Below are positions 50,946 through 60,528 of a stretch of 64,000 nucleotides of DNA, piece after piece. Made by a program: the position numbers and the translations under genes. Under the pieces are notes generated by a model. The model had not been told where the DNA came from and searched no databases. It was given only the letters and a program-made list of their open reading frames with translations. Origin of the DNA: JANJUB01 sp031386985 (GTDB taxonomy: Bacteria; Armatimonadota; Fimbriimonadia; Fimbriimonadales; Fimbriimonadaceae); the NCBI GenBank assembly GCA_031386985.1, contig JANNCV010000016.1, positions 62,001 through 126,000 on the forward strand, in the 5' to 3' direction. Position 1 is the first letter of the stretch; each line of letters begins with the position of its first letter.

Positions 50946-51482
50946 ATGCTTCTTCCTTCGTTCGCCTTCGCCTCTGCGCTTAACATGATCGTTGCACCGC
51001 GACCGAGTTTCCATGGCCTCTACGGAGTTAAAGCCGGTCTCTATTCGCCGTCCAGCGGCGCGCTTCGAAGTGCCCTGGGGGATCGTTGGTTTAGTTTTGG
51101 CGTGGGTCGGATTCGCCCCTCCGCCAAAGCAGGCTGGAAGTCTGGGCCTGATATTGAGATTATCAAACATACAAACGGGGCAAACAAGGCCGCTTTTGTA
51201 ACTCCTTCCTTTGTGGCATCCAGGGATTTTGGCACCGAGGGCGCCAAGAGCTTTCCCTACGTGAGTGTCGGGGTTGGGCTCAGCTACTTTGACTATACGC
51301 TGACCCGTGGTGGCCTGACCGACTCTGTGAAGCGATTTGGCCCGAGCGCGCATCTTCAGGCTGGCTATGTGTTTGAAGGGCGGTTTTTTGTTTCGCTTCG
51401 ATACAACATTATGCCGAGCTATGATGGCTATGGCTTTGGCGGCTTAAACCTCTCCGTCGGTTACGGATTCATCAAGTTCTAG
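50946..51482 (+). CDS. Exported beta-rich, possibly outer-membrane barrel protein
   Basis: 178 residues. A short signal-like N-terminus (MLLPSFAFASALN) is followed by alternating aromatic strands: WFSFGVGRIRPSAKAGW, SFPYVSVGVGLSYFDY, HLQAGYVFEGRFFVSLRYN and the C-terminal GGLNLSVGYGFIKF. The terminal aromatic residue and Gly/Tyr-rich strands suggest an eight-stranded outer-membrane barrel, consistent with a diderm cell. No family recognised. Confidence 0.65.
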   Translation: MLLPSFAFASALNMIVAPRPSFHGLYGVKAGLYSPSSGALRSALGDRWFSFGVGRIRPSAKAGWKSGPDIEIIKHTNGANKAAFVTPSFVASRDFGTEGAKSFPYVSVGVGLSYFDYTLTRGGLTDSVKRFGPSAHLQAGYVFEGRFFVSLRYNIMPSYDGYGFGGLNLSVGYGFIKF

Positions 51483-51553
51483 CAGGGGGTTGGGGGGCGA
51501 GGGGTCGGGCCTGGGTGATTTTGTAGTCGTTGGCTCGCGTGCAAGTCACCGGA

Positions 51554-51570
51554 ATGGGCTAGAAGCCCAT
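51554..51570. repeat. REP-like hairpin between convergent genes
   Basis: ATGGGCT-AGA-AGCCCAT, within CCGG-AATGGGCT...AGCCCATGCTACGG. It lies in the 105-base gap between the 50946 and 51588 genes, a usual site for REP elements and a possible bidirectional transcript end. No T-run follows. Confidence 0.55.
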
Positions 51571-51587
51571 GCTACGGTCCTCCCCGA

Positions 51588-52496
51588 TCAGCCCTCTAGG
51601 CTCATTATCGTTTCGCGCAGCTCATCATGGATGAACTGGAAGCCGCCTTGGGCCAGTTTTGTGGGCTTCACTCGCTGGCTTTCAAGAACGAGCGAGGGTT
51701 CGGGTCCGCCGAACCAGTTGGCGATCTTGAGGATGAAGGCGGGTATTCCAGGGGCCCATGGGCGGCCCAAAACGGCACGCATCGAGGCCATCAAAAACTC
51801 ATTGGTGCAAGGATTGGGGGAGACGGCGTTGAGGGGGCCACTCACTTCCTTATCTATGCAATGCACCACGATCCGGGCGAAATCGTCAACATGGACCCAC
51901 GGAACGAACTGGCGACCCCCGCCAACGTGCGAACCCAAAAACATCTTAGTGAGCTTTGCTAAAACCTTGTAAGCGCCCCCTTCCGCCCCGAGCACGATCC
52001 CGGTGCGAAGCTTAACCCGCCGAACTTGGTCGGGAATCAATGCGTCATCACAAGCGGCTTCCCAGGCCACGCAGGTGTCCACCAAAAACTTTCGTTGTTT
52101 CCCCGGCGATGAGTTTTCGTCGAGCTCCTCCGCCCCCCGGTCACCGTAAATGCCTACTGCGCTGGCATTAATCCAGACCTTGGGCGGCTCCGCACATTGT
52201 TTGATCGCTTCGGCGATGGCTTTGGTGCTTTGAATTCGCGAAAGCACGATTTCGTTCTTGGTTTCCTCCGACCACTTCGTTGCAACGGGTTTGCCGGTGA
52301 AGTTGATTACGGCAAGGGCGCCTTCTAACTCTTTCGCCCAATCGCCCGTTGAGGTCGCGGTCCATTTCACGGACCTCCCCAGTTGTGCATCTATGCCTCG
52401 AGTGAGAATCACGACTTCATGATCCAGTTTCAACAAGAACTTTGCCGTCTCTTGGCCTAGGAATCCGCTTCCCCCGGCGATTACAACTTTGCCCAC
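51588..52496 (-). CDS. TIGR01777-family epimerase-like protein
   Basis: 302 residues. GKVVIAGGSGFLGQETAKFL is the cofactor site; NFTGKPVATKWSEETKNEIVLSR and VWINASAVGIYGDRG match the TIGR01777 (YfcH) group, with GGGRQFVPWVHVDDFARIV near the middle. The start is GTG 52496, immediately after the ubiX stop, so the two are translated from one message. Function of this group is unknown. Confidence 0.9.
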   Translation of the reverse strand: MGKVVIAGGSGFLGQETAKFLLKLDHEVVILTRGIDAQLGRSVKWTATSTGDWAKELEGALAVINFTGKPVATKWSEETKNEIVLSRIQSTKAIAEAIKQCAEPPKVWINASAVGIYGDRGAEELDENSSPGKQRKFLVDTCVAWEAACDDALIPDQVRRVKLRTGIVLGAEGGAYKVLAKLTKMFLGSHVGGGRQFVPWVHVDDFARIVVHCIDKEVSGPLNAVSPNPCTNEFLMASMRAVLGRPWAPGIPAFILKIANWFGGPEPSLVLESQRVKPTKLAQGGFQFIHDELRETIMSLEG

Positions 52497-53072
52497 TTAA
52501 TCCTCCGCCATCCATTCCTTCATCAGGGTTTGTTCTACGCCCAAATTCTGCAAAATCCGCGCGACGACGGTATCCGCTAGGTCTTCTAAACTCTTTGGCG
52601 ATGAATACCAGGCCGGACAGGCCGGCAAGATCGTCGCACCCGCTTCCGCGAGTTGAGTCAAGTTTCGGAGCATGATGAGGTTCCATGGCATTTCTCTTGG
52701 AACCATAATGAGTTTGCGACCTTCCTTCAGGCAAACATCGGCGGCGCGCGTTACCAAGTCGTTGCTGATCCCATTCGCGATCCGCCCCGCTGTGCCCATC
52801 GAGCAAGGCAAAATCACCATTCCGTCATGCCGGAACGAACCGCTGGCGGGCGGCGTGAAATAGTCTCTCTCATTGAGGAGTTTAGCCGTCGGAACGGTCT
52901 TCAGCCATTCGATCGCATTCAGGCCAAGTTCGTGCTGAAACACTTGCTTAGCTTGCGTGCTAAGCATTAGGTAGATTTCTTGATAGTGCGAGGCGGCGAC
53001 CTCAACGAACCGGCGAGCGTAGATCGCGCCGCTTGCACCCGTTATGGCGACGACTAGCTTTCCGGATGACAT
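52497..53072 (-). CDS. ubiX: Flavin prenyltransferase UbiX
   Basis: 191 residues; makes prenylated FMN for UbiD-type decarboxylases. KLVVAITGASGAIYARRFVE is the FMN/phosphate site; GSFRHDGMVILPCSMGTAGRIANGISNDL and LIMVPREMPWNLIMLRNL are diagnostic. A ubiD partner is not in the window. The gene is directly followed by the TIGR01777 gene. Confidence 0.93.
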   Translation of the reverse strand: MSSGKLVVAITGASGAIYARRFVEVAASHYQEIYLMLSTQAKQVFQHELGLNAIEWLKTVPTAKLLNERDYFTPPASGSFRHDGMVILPCSMGTAGRIANGISNDLVTRAADVCLKEGRKLIMVPREMPWNLIMLRNLTQLAEAGATILPACPAWYSSPKSLEDLADTVVARILQNLGVEQTLMKEWMAED

Positions 53073-53090
53073 GGGTTAAGTCTACACAAT

Positions 53091-53123
53091 AAAAAATGCC
53101 TAGGACTAGAAGCCCTAGGCATT
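53091..53123 (-). terminator. Intrinsic terminator of the TlpA-like gene
   Basis: On the minus strand AATGCCTAGG-GCTTCTAGT-CCTAGGCATT forms a ten-pair stem followed by TTTTATTG. It lies about 20 bases past the stop at 53143 and just before the ubiX start. Confidence 0.85.
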
Positions 53124-53142
53124 AAACGCTCGAAGACTATTC

Positions 53143-54507
53143 CTACTTGCCGGCAACGCCAAGCAACTTCTCAACTTCCTCGCGGAACTTGGCAAACGTC
53201 TCCTTGCTATAACCGACCTTAATCTGGTGGACCTTGCCATCCTTGTCAATCAGGACACAGGTTGGGATTCCAGTTACGCCGTACGGCTCGAAGTTCGTTC
53301 GCTCTCCGTAGATGACTGGCCAAGGTAACGCGTGCTCCTTTAGGAACTCGCCCATCTTTGCGAACTCGGTGTCTCGCGGCATATCGCGAGCGGGCATCCC
53401 CTCACCCTTGTAGTAGCCGTAATAAGTGGTTACTCCTACGATCTCAAGGCCCTTAGGCTGCAGATCGGCGTACATCTTCTTCACATCGGGGAAAGATGCG
53501 ATGCAAGGGCCGCACCAGTGTGCGAAGAAGTCAACGATCACGACTTTGCCCTTCAACGCCTCCAGGCTCGTGAACTCCTTCGTGAGGAATCGTTCGACCG
53601 TCAGCGCGGGGGCAGAGCTTCCCACCAGCGTGAGGTGAACTAATGCCGCCTTAGCCGACCGAGCATTTGGATTCTTGGGGTCAAGCTTGGCGATGGCGCC
53701 ACCGAGAATTTCTACGGCTTCCTTTTTGCGACCGGCTTCAATCAAGAACTCGGCGCGCTTTTGATCGAACTGAAGGCCCCTGGCTTCGTTTGAATACTTG
53801 CCATTGAGTTCATACTCGGCGAGAAGCTCTTCGTCGGTCTTAGCTTTCGAATTCGGGTTCGTGAGCGTCGCGCCACCGGCAATCGGAGCCCGATTCTTTG
53901 AAGCTTGAAGCATCCGCTTGGCGTAATCCTTGGGATCTTCAACCACCAACTTTGACTCAATCGTGTTGAGGATTTTAAGGGCGGCATCCAGGCCATCCTT
54001 TGCCTTGATCGTCGCCACGAACTGATTGACCGTAAGAGAAGCTAGCGTCGAGGAGTTCATTGCGGTTGGAACGGGAATCTCGTTTAACGTTGAAGTCAAC
54101 ATGTGCGACTCGCCCAGAGCGTTGCAGGATTGGGCCATGAGCAACATCGCCTGGAACTTTTCGTTATCGTTGGGCTTAGTGTCCAAATACCGCTTTACGA
54201 GGTCGCAACAATCTTTATCCCGCTTTACTGCCTGATAAAGTTGGGCCCACGCGAACGCGTCCTTAGCTTCAATTTTGTTGATATCAACATCTTTTAGAGC
54301 CTCTTCAATCTTGGCGAGCTTTTTCGCCTGAAAGTCATTAACCAAAGCCTGCGTAATCGGTGTTTTTGCCGCTTGAGCATCCCGAATCATCTGGGTGTAA
54401 TACGCATTGGCCTCTTGCAAAACCTTGGTGGGATCAATGCCTTGCTGTGCAAAAGAGGTGACAGACAGGGCGAGGACGAGGAGACTAGAGAGCACGATTC
54501 GCTTCAT
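53143..54507 (-). CDS. TlpA-like oxidoreductase with long helical N-terminal domain
   Basis: 454 residues with signal peptide MKRIVLSSLLVLALSVTSFA. Residues about 25-310 are helical repeats (YLDTKPNDNEKFQAMLLMAQ, LAKIEEALKDVDINKIEA) resembling TPR-like arrays. The last 140 residues are a thioredoxin domain with the redox motif FFAHWCGPC and YGVTGIPTCVLIDKDGK, as in TlpA/AhpC-like periplasmic reductases. It ends in an intrinsic terminator. Partner proteins cannot be named; the repeat domain probably docks the redox domain on its substrate. Confidence 0.85.
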   Translation of the reverse strand: MKRIVLSSLLVLALSVTSFAQQGIDPTKVLQEANAYYTQMIRDAQAAKTPITQALVNDFQAKKLAKIEEALKDVDINKIEAKDAFAWAQLYQAVKRDKDCCDLVKRYLDTKPNDNEKFQAMLLMAQSCNALGESHMLTSTLNEIPVPTAMNSSTLASLTVNQFVATIKAKDGLDAALKILNTIESKLVVEDPKDYAKRMLQASKNRAPIAGGATLTNPNSKAKTDEELLAEYELNGKYSNEARGLQFDQKRAEFLIEAGRKKEAVEILGGAIAKLDPKNPNARSAKAALVHLTLVGSSAPALTVERFLTKEFTSLEALKGKVVIVDFFAHWCGPCIASFPDVKKMYADLQPKGLEIVGVTTYYGYYKGEGMPARDMPRDTEFAKMGEFLKEHALPWPVIYGERTNFEPYGVTGIPTCVLIDKDGKVHQIKVGYSKETFAKFREEVEKLLGVAGK

Positions 54508-54562
54508 ATCGTTATTTTATACTGGTTGTGACACCTAATTGCTCACCCAGTTGCCTTATTCT

Positions 54563-55657
54563 CTAAAAAGCCGCGATTTTTTCCGCAGCGAATCGCACCT
54601 GCTCATCCCGCAAATGTGGATGAATGGGCAGGCTCAGCACCCGATTTGAAACCGACTCTGTGACCGGAAGCGAACCCCGGCTCGCCAGGTGGGCATAAGG
54701 CGTATGGAAATGCAACGGCACCGGATAATAGATCATCGAATCTACGTCGTTCTCCTTCAGGTAAGCCTGAAGTGCATCGCGCCGATCCGTTTGAATCGTG
54801 AACTGGTGGTTTGTTGTATTGTTTCCACTTAGGAGCATCGGCAATTCGACTGATGTCTGGGCGAGAACTTCGTGGTAAATCGCCGCTAGCTCGGCCCTGC
54901 GCGCATTCCAAGCATCCAGCCGAGTTAGCTTGACCCGCATAATCGCCCCTTGGATTTCATCGAGACGGCTGGTATAGCCAAGGTAGTCGTAGTAATAACG
55001 CTCCCGCCCCATGCCGTGAACCCGAATCGAGCGGCATTTTTCGGCCACCGCGTCATCGTTCGTAATGATCATTCCCCCATCTCCGGCGGCACCAAGATTC
55101 TTCGTCACATAAAAACTTAGAGCGCCCGCTGAGCCAAAATTCCCCGCAAACGTGCCATCGTGATGCGATCCCAAAGCCTGGGCCGCATCCTCAAGCAAAA
55201 TCAGACCATGCTTTTCGCAGATCGCCTGGATCTCATGAATCGCGCAGAGCTGTCCAAACAAGTGAATCGGCAGAATTGCCTTAGTTTTGTTAGTGATTGA
55301 CGCCTCAATCTTAGATACATCAATCTGAAAGTGGGTTGGATTAATGTCAACAAAAATCGGGGTCGCCCCCGTTTGCATGATCGTTTCAGTGCTAGCAACG
55401 AACGTAAACGCGGTGGTAATCACCTCATCCTCCGCCCCGATTCCGCAGGCATCCATCATGATTCTCAACGCATCGGTGCCGCTGTTTACGGCGATGCCAT
55501 GTTTGCACTGATGGTAAGCCGCAATCTCTTCTTCGAAAGCCTTGACGTGCTTGCCGGGAGCGTACGAACCGCTACTCAGAACCTCATGGGAAACCCGATC
55601 AAGTTCCGAGCTTAGCTCTTCATACTGCGCTTTGATGTCATAAAAAGGGACTCTCAT
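54563..55657 (-). CDS. DegT/DnrJ/EryC1/StrS-type sugar aminotransferase
   Basis: 364 residues; PLP aminotransferase of nucleotide-sugar pathways. GIAVNSGTDALRIMMDACG binds PLP, EDAAQALGSHHDGTFAG holds the conserved Asp/Gln pair, and SFYVTKNLGAAGDGGMIITND carries the PLP lysine. YTSRLDEIQGAIMRVKL is also conserved. No other sugar-modification gene is adjacent; it lies between the TlpA-like and S9 peptidase genes. Confidence 0.93.
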   Translation of the reverse strand: MRVPFYDIKAQYEELSSELDRVSHEVLSSGSYAPGKHVKAFEEEIAAYHQCKHGIAVNSGTDALRIMMDACGIGAEDEVITTAFTFVASTETIMQTGATPIFVDINPTHFQIDVSKIEASITNKTKAILPIHLFGQLCAIHEIQAICEKHGLILLEDAAQALGSHHDGTFAGNFGSAGALSFYVTKNLGAAGDGGMIITNDDAVAEKCRSIRVHGMGRERYYYDYLGYTSRLDEIQGAIMRVKLTRLDAWNARRAELAAIYHEVLAQTSVELPMLLSGNNTTNHQFTIQTDRRDALQAYLKENDVDSMIYYPVPLHFHTPYAHLASRGSLPVTESVSNRVLSLPIHPHLRDEQVRFAAEKIAAF

Positions 55658-55685
55658 GAGGTCCCTTCATTTTGACAGCAACGCC

Positions 55686-58520
55686 CTAACCGCCGCCCTT
55701 CTTGGGCAACTCGAAGCCGTAATCCTTCCCCTTGTTTACCGCCGGGACGCCGTCGGACATCCACTTCGGCATCGGCGCTCCCTTCAAGTAGTGATCGAAG
55801 AATTGCTGCATTCGCACTGACCAATCCTTCCGATTCTTGCGCTGAATCAGGTTGTGGTCTTCTTCGTTGTAGACGCACATCCAAGCTGGCTTATCGAGCC
55901 GACGCATGGCGTTGAACATCTCAATTCCTTGCCACCAAGGAACAGAGCCGTCCTTGTCGTTGTGCATCATTAGCAGTGGGGTCTTGATTTTATCGGCATG
56001 GAAAACAGGCGAGTTTTCGAAGTATCGCATCGGATTCTCCCACATCGTGCCACCGATTCTCGATTGGGTTTTTTCGTATTGGAACTGTCGAGTAAGACCC
56101 GACCCCCATCGGATGCCGTTGTACGCGCTGAACATATTCGAAACCGGCGCGCCCGCACATCCCGCGGCAAACATGTCGGTCTCGGTGATCATGTAAGCAA
56201 CCTGATAACCGCCCCAACTTTGGCCCTGAATGCCTACTCGTTTAGGATCAACGTAACCGCGGGCGATGATGCTGTTGCAGCCTGCCGTTATCGCCGAAAT
56301 TGCGCTCTCACCGGGGTAGCCGATCTTATAGGGAATGTCGGGGATGAACACCAAATATCCCTGGGACGCATACATCGCAACGTTGATCGTTGAAGCGCTC
56401 GGCGCTGGGGCACGATATTGATGAAGCGTATCGGAATCACGCTCATAGAAATAGGCAATCATGGGATACTTCTTGCCGTAATCGAAGTCTTCCGGCTTCA
56501 CCAGAATGCCTTGCAGTTCAACGCCATCGTTTGACCGCCAACTAACGAGCTCGGCCTTGCCCCAGTTGTAATCTTTCTGTTGCGGGTTTGCATCCGTGAT
56601 AACCTTCGGGTTCTCCAGATTTGAGTTCGTTAGCATCAAATTTGGATATTCGACAAAAGTTGACTCGGTCATCAGAACCCGGTCAGCATTTTTTGCCTTT
56701 CCTGCCCAAGTGAATCGTTTGTCTCCCCAGCAAAGTTGGGTTTCTGTTCTCGCGGTCGCGCTATTGTTTAGCGGTCGCTGGAACCGGTACAGCCCGCTTG
56801 CCTTGGTGTCATCGTCTGTAACGCTACACATAAAGGTGTCGCCAATGAACTCTTGATCAGGGTCGGTTCTTACCATCCGGTGAATTCGGTGCGAATCTCG
56901 ACCACTTGTCAATCGCACCGGCTTGTTCTTACCCGAAGGATCGCAGGCCCAAATGTCATAGCGATCATAAATCAACACCTGCTTGTCATCCTTGGTCCAA
57001 CCCGCAAAACCATAAAGCGGCGGGAAATCGGGATGGTCATCCAGTTCATCAAATACGGATTGGGGGATTCCCGCGCTAATCGAAACTTGTTTCAAGTCAG
57101 GCAGCCGAGCGACGGAAACATCCTTGGCCACATCATTGGAAATCAAGATGTACCGTCCCGTTGGGGAAAACAAGAGGTTGCCCTCAAAACCAGCGATGAG
57201 ATTCTGTCGCTGCCCTGTATTGAGGTGAACCAAGTAGTGATCGGCTCGACTGATGCCCCACGATTGCTCCCTTTGGTAGGGATTCAAATCGGAGGCGATT
57301 CCATATTCAATGTCGTATTTCGACGGGGTTGCAATCTGCCTCAGGTCCGGTGCTTCGAGTTGAACAACTTTGCCCGTTTCGAGGAAGGCGAGCGCATCAT
57401 AGGTTCGACTTCGCTCGGCCGCAACTTGCAAGAGTTGTTGCGGCTGAAGCATCTTATCTTGCCAATTCCAAACGTCAACGTTGACTTTTTCATCCTCGGG
57501 CGTCTCGTCTTTCTTCTCTTCAACGGGTTTGGGAATCGTTCCAAAGGTAAGCCGCTTTCCGCTATCGCTAAGGCTGAATGAACCCGCGGACGCAACAATC
57601 CAGCCCTTGGGCATCCCATCCGAACCCTCTTTCGCCACCAGAAAAGACTTTCCTTTAGACCAAGAATAAACCGACAAACCGGGCGTCTTTGCGGCATAGT
57701 CGTCCTTATCTGTGGCGTAGCAGATGCCGCTAAGATTGTCGGTGGTGACAAGTTTCGGATAACGACCGAGTCCCCGAACGACTTCGGTTTCTTGACTTGT
57801 CGCAAGATCTCGAATGTAAATACCGTCGTTCGCACCGTCTTTGGTGGAGCGGGTGATCAGGAGCTGGGTCCCGGCTTTGTTGAATCGTAGCGCGGCGATT
57901 TCGTCGAGCTTGATTTCAAGTCCGGTCGCCAGGTTGCGCAGAATATAGGTGTCACCGGGACGATGATCGGACTTCTTCTTTGGTTTATCGTCCTTCTTTT
58001 CTTCCGGTTTAGACTCGGCGGGTTTGGCTTCCGCTGGCTTGGGCGGCTCGGGCTTGGGGGGCTCCGGACGGTAGAACAACCAACCGGCATCTTCTTCTGC
58101 CATCGTGAAGCTAGCGACCTTCTCAATTTCGGTTTTCTGCCCCGTCTGCAGGTTCAAAATGAGCAAGTTGTTTTTGGGACGATCTTCGGGCTTAACCTTA
58201 TCTCGGGTTGCTTTCTTGGTGTCCGCGAGCTTGGGGACAACGGTTGCCACAATAAACTTAGAATCGCCGGAAAATCGAAAGACCGAACCTCGATCAAACG
58301 TGTAAACCTTGCCACCATCGGCCGATTTGACCTCGTTGATTCGGTCGCCCTCCTGGGGCTGGTAAGCGTAACTAACCCAGTTACCATCATTACTCAGAGC
58401 GGGTGAAGCAATGGTGCGCCAACCGTCATAAACCGAGTGATCCATTGGCTTCTTTTGAGAAAAAGCCAGAACTGCCAGACAGCCAAAGAGGGCAAGCGAG
58501 ATAAGCCTTGTGCGACGCAT
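55686..58520 (-). CDS. Exported S9-family prolyl oligopeptidase
   Basis: 944 residues. Signal peptide RTRLISLALFGCLAVLAFSQK. The beta-propeller-like N-terminal 650 residues carry a Pro/Lys/Glu-rich insertion at about 158-187 (PPKPEPPKPAEAKP and following). The C-terminal alpha/beta hydrolase domain has nucleophile Ser768 in GIQGQSWGGYQ, acid in MHNDKDGSVPW and catalytic His in NEEDHNL. This matches peptidase S9 (DPP/POP-like) enzymes that degrade peptides outside the cytoplasm. It is followed by the DegT gene after 28 bases. Confidence 0.92.
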   Translation of the reverse strand: MRRTRLISLALFGCLAVLAFSQKKPMDHSVYDGWRTIASPALSNDGNWVSYAYQPQEGDRINEVKSADGGKVYTFDRGSVFRFSGDSKFIVATVVPKLADTKKATRDKVKPEDRPKNNLLILNLQTGQKTEIEKVASFTMAEEDAGWLFYRPEPPKPEPPKPAEAKPAESKPEEKKDDKPKKKSDHRPGDTYILRNLATGLEIKLDEIAALRFNKAGTQLLITRSTKDGANDGIYIRDLATSQETEVVRGLGRYPKLVTTDNLSGICYATDKDDYAAKTPGLSVYSWSKGKSFLVAKEGSDGMPKGWIVASAGSFSLSDSGKRLTFGTIPKPVEEKKDETPEDEKVNVDVWNWQDKMLQPQQLLQVAAERSRTYDALAFLETGKVVQLEAPDLRQIATPSKYDIEYGIASDLNPYQREQSWGISRADHYLVHLNTGQRQNLIAGFEGNLLFSPTGRYILISNDVAKDVSVARLPDLKQVSISAGIPQSVFDELDDHPDFPPLYGFAGWTKDDKQVLIYDRYDIWACDPSGKNKPVRLTSGRDSHRIHRMVRTDPDQEFIGDTFMCSVTDDDTKASGLYRFQRPLNNSATARTETQLCWGDKRFTWAGKAKNADRVLMTESTFVEYPNLMLTNSNLENPKVITDANPQQKDYNWGKAELVSWRSNDGVELQGILVKPEDFDYGKKYPMIAYFYERDSDTLHQYRAPAPSASTINVAMYASQGYLVFIPDIPYKIGYPGESAISAITAGCNSIIARGYVDPKRVGIQGQSWGGYQVAYMITETDMFAAGCAGAPVSNMFSAYNGIRWGSGLTRQFQYEKTQSRIGGTMWENPMRYFENSPVFHADKIKTPLLMMHNDKDGSVPWWQGIEMFNAMRRLDKPAWMCVYNEEDHNLIQRKNRKDWSVRMQQFFDHYLKGAPMPKWMSDGVPAVNKGKDYGFELPKKGGG

Positions 58521-58542
58521 TGGGGCATATTACACCTAACAT

Positions 58543-59169
58543 TTAGGACTTCGCCAGCAGGCCCGCGATTATGGCGGTGCTGCCATTGATAATGAACTGA
58601 ACGCCAATGACCGCTGAAAGCAACGCCATCACCTTGGAAAGCACCTGCTGCCCCGTGGTTCCGAGCTTTGAAACAAGCTTTGGCGCGAACATAAAAGTCA
58701 CGAGTGTTAAGCCAATTGAAATCAAAATTGCCGTAGCGAGGGCGATCTGCCACGGTGCCGTCCTTGCCTGACCACTCAGAACCATCACCGTAGAAATTGA
58801 ACCCGCTCCCGCGATTAAGGGGATACCGATCGGAACGATCGAGGGATCGCTAGACTCCAGATCAACAACCTCTTCGTGATGACTCGTTCCCGTCAATTCC
58901 TTTATGGCGGTCATGGTGAACAGCAGCCCACCCACGATTTGGAAAGCAGGCACAGTTATGCCAAAAAACGAAAAAATCTTGCTGCCGGCTAGAGCAAAAA
59001 GCAGCAATGCGATTCCGGCGGCCAAACACGCACGAATCGCGATCTGCCGCCGCTTATCCGGCATTTGCTTTGTCATGCTCACAAAAACTGGAGCCGAAGC
59101 CAGCGGATCAACCATTGCAAAAAGCGACGAAAAGGCCACCAACCCAAATTCAACAGCAGTTCGACTCAT
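58543..59169 (-). CDS. MarC-family integral membrane protein
   Basis: 208 residues with six hydrophobic helices. FSSLFAMVDPLASAPVFVSMT at the start, IVPIGIPLIAGAGSISTVMVL and VLSKVMALLSAVIGVQFIING are family marks. Its ATG overlaps the lrp-type stop by four bases, so regulator and membrane protein are co-expressed. MarC proteins have no proven substrate; an amino-acid or small-molecule exporter controlled by the Lrp regulator is a reasonable guess. Confidence 0.9.
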   Translation of the reverse strand: MSRTAVEFGLVAFSSLFAMVDPLASAPVFVSMTKQMPDKRRQIAIRACLAAGIALLLFALAGSKIFSFFGITVPAFQIVGGLLFTMTAIKELTGTSHHEEVVDLESSDPSIVPIGIPLIAGAGSISTVMVLSGQARTAPWQIALATAILISIGLTLVTFMFAPKLVSKLGTTGQQVLSKVMALLSAVIGVQFIINGSTAIIAGLLAKS

Positions 59170-59639
59170 GCCCTTGCGAGTTCCCTCACCGGCACGCCGG
59201 TCTCATCCTTGGTGGTGGAGAGGACGAATATTGTTTTAACCCTCTGAACCCCAGCAAGCGACGATATCTCGTCCAGAATAACGCGCTCATAATCCACAGG
59301 CGAAGCGGCGATGACTTTGAGGAGATAATCCTCATCGCCGGCGATATGGTGGCACTCCAGAACCTGAGGAATAGCACCGACCGCGGCCGTGAAGACTTCG
59401 GAGGACCGGCGATCATGCTCTTTTAGGATCACGGAAACGAAAGCCGTAACGCCAAGTCCCAGAGCCGCGCGATCCACAACGGCGACATAACGCTGAATAT
59501 AACCGGCGGATTCCAGCTTGGAAACTCGCGTCAGAACCGGGCCGGGGGTTAACCCGATTCGTTGAGCCAGCTCGGCATTTGTAATTCGCCCCTCAGTTTG
59601 GAGGATTTCTAAAATTTTGAAATCAATAATGTCGAGCAC
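59166..59639 (-). CDS. Lrp/AsnC-family transcriptional regulator
   Basis: 157 residues. Helix-turn-helix: KILEILQTEGRITNAELAQRIGLTPGPVLTRVSKLESAGYI. The RAM domain (VSVILKEHDRRSSEVF, CHHIAGDEDYLLKVIA) binds an amino acid or similar effector and forms octamers. It is transcribed divergently from the DUF817 gene across a 95-base gap that contains an inverted repeat (see site at 59659), likely its own operator. Confidence 0.92.
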   Translation of the reverse strand: MLDIIDFKILEILQTEGRITNAELAQRIGLTPGPVLTRVSKLESAGYIQRYVAVVDRAALGLGVTAFVSVILKEHDRRSSEVFTAAVGAIPQVLECHHIAGDEDYLLKVIAASPVDYERVILDEISSLAGVQRVKTIFVLSTTKDETGVPVRELARA

Positions 59640-59658
59640 GATAGATTATGCCATATTT

Positions 59659-59692
59659 TATTGCGTAAATACTGCTGTAGGCAATATATAAT
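59659..59692. promoter_or_regulatory. Divergent promoter region with candidate Lrp operator
   Basis: TATTGC (59659-59664) and GCAATA (59681-59686) form an inverted repeat around 16 bases, and TATAAT at 59687-59692 is a good -10 box for the rightward DUF817 gene. The repeat lies where an Lrp-family protein would control both itself and the divergent gene. Confidence 0.5.
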
Positions 59693-59734
59693 GCTGTGTG
59701 GCTTTCCATTGGGGGTGACTGGAGCCAAACTGAA

Positions 59735-60528
59735 GTGAGCCGTGTTGAAATCCGCGTGCGCGAGCTGACTAGCTTTGTGGGTAAGCAGTTTGTTTGCGCC
59801 CTGTTTCCCATCTTCATTTTTGGTTGCGCGCTCCTGACATTCGCATGGACGCCAATCCCCCGGTACGATTTCTCATTGATTCTGTGCCTTTTGGCGCAAG
59901 CGGTGCTTCTCTGGACTCGGCTTGAAACAGTCGCCGAGTTCAAGATGATTTGCGCTTTTCATTTGGCGGGATTGGCGTTGGAATTGTTTAAGGTTCATCA
60001 TGGTTCTTGGACGTATCCAGGCTTTGCCTACACCAAGGTTGCGGGCGTGCCACTGTTTAGCGGCTTCATGTATGCGAGTATCGCTAGTTACATGATCCAA
60101 GCTTGGCGAAGGTTTGACCTACGATTCACAGGCTTTCCCAGTTGGTACGCCGCAATCGCCGGCGGCCTTGGAATCTACGCCAACTTCTTCTTAGGAAGGG
60201 CCCTTGGCGATCAACGGATTTGGATTGCACCAATCGTGCTGATCGTCTTTGGCCGGACTTGGGTTCACCTACGGCCTTCGTTCGATCCAATCGGAATGCG
60301 GCGCGGATGCCAATGGCGGTGGCCTTTGTTCTGATCGGCTTTTTTGTGTGGATTGCCGAACACATTTGCACCTACCTTCAGGTGTGGCAATATCCCAATC
60401 AGGTGCTTGGTTGGCAACCCGTTACACTTAGCAAACTCGGGAGCTGGTGCTTATTGGTTATTGTCAGCTTCTTCCTGGTCGCGGCGACCAAACGCGAAAC
60501 GCTTACCCGCCTAAGTAAGCTTCCTTAA
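59735..60528 (+). pseudogene. DUF817 membrane protein gene disrupted by one frameshift
   Basis: Two overlapping frames together make one DUF817 (YoaT-like) protein of about 264 residues. The first frame runs to 60334 and includes KVHHGSWTYPGFAYTKVAGVP and the RFDLRFTGFPSWYAAIAGGLG segment. The conserved C-terminal part (MAVAFVLIGFFVWIAEHICTYL, QYPNQVLGWQPV) is in the next frame to 60528. The switch must fall near 60296-60310 and equals the loss of one base. The start is probably GTG 59735. It could be a pseudogene, programmed frameshifting or a sequence error. It overlaps convergent livF by 26 bases. Confidence 0.82.
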
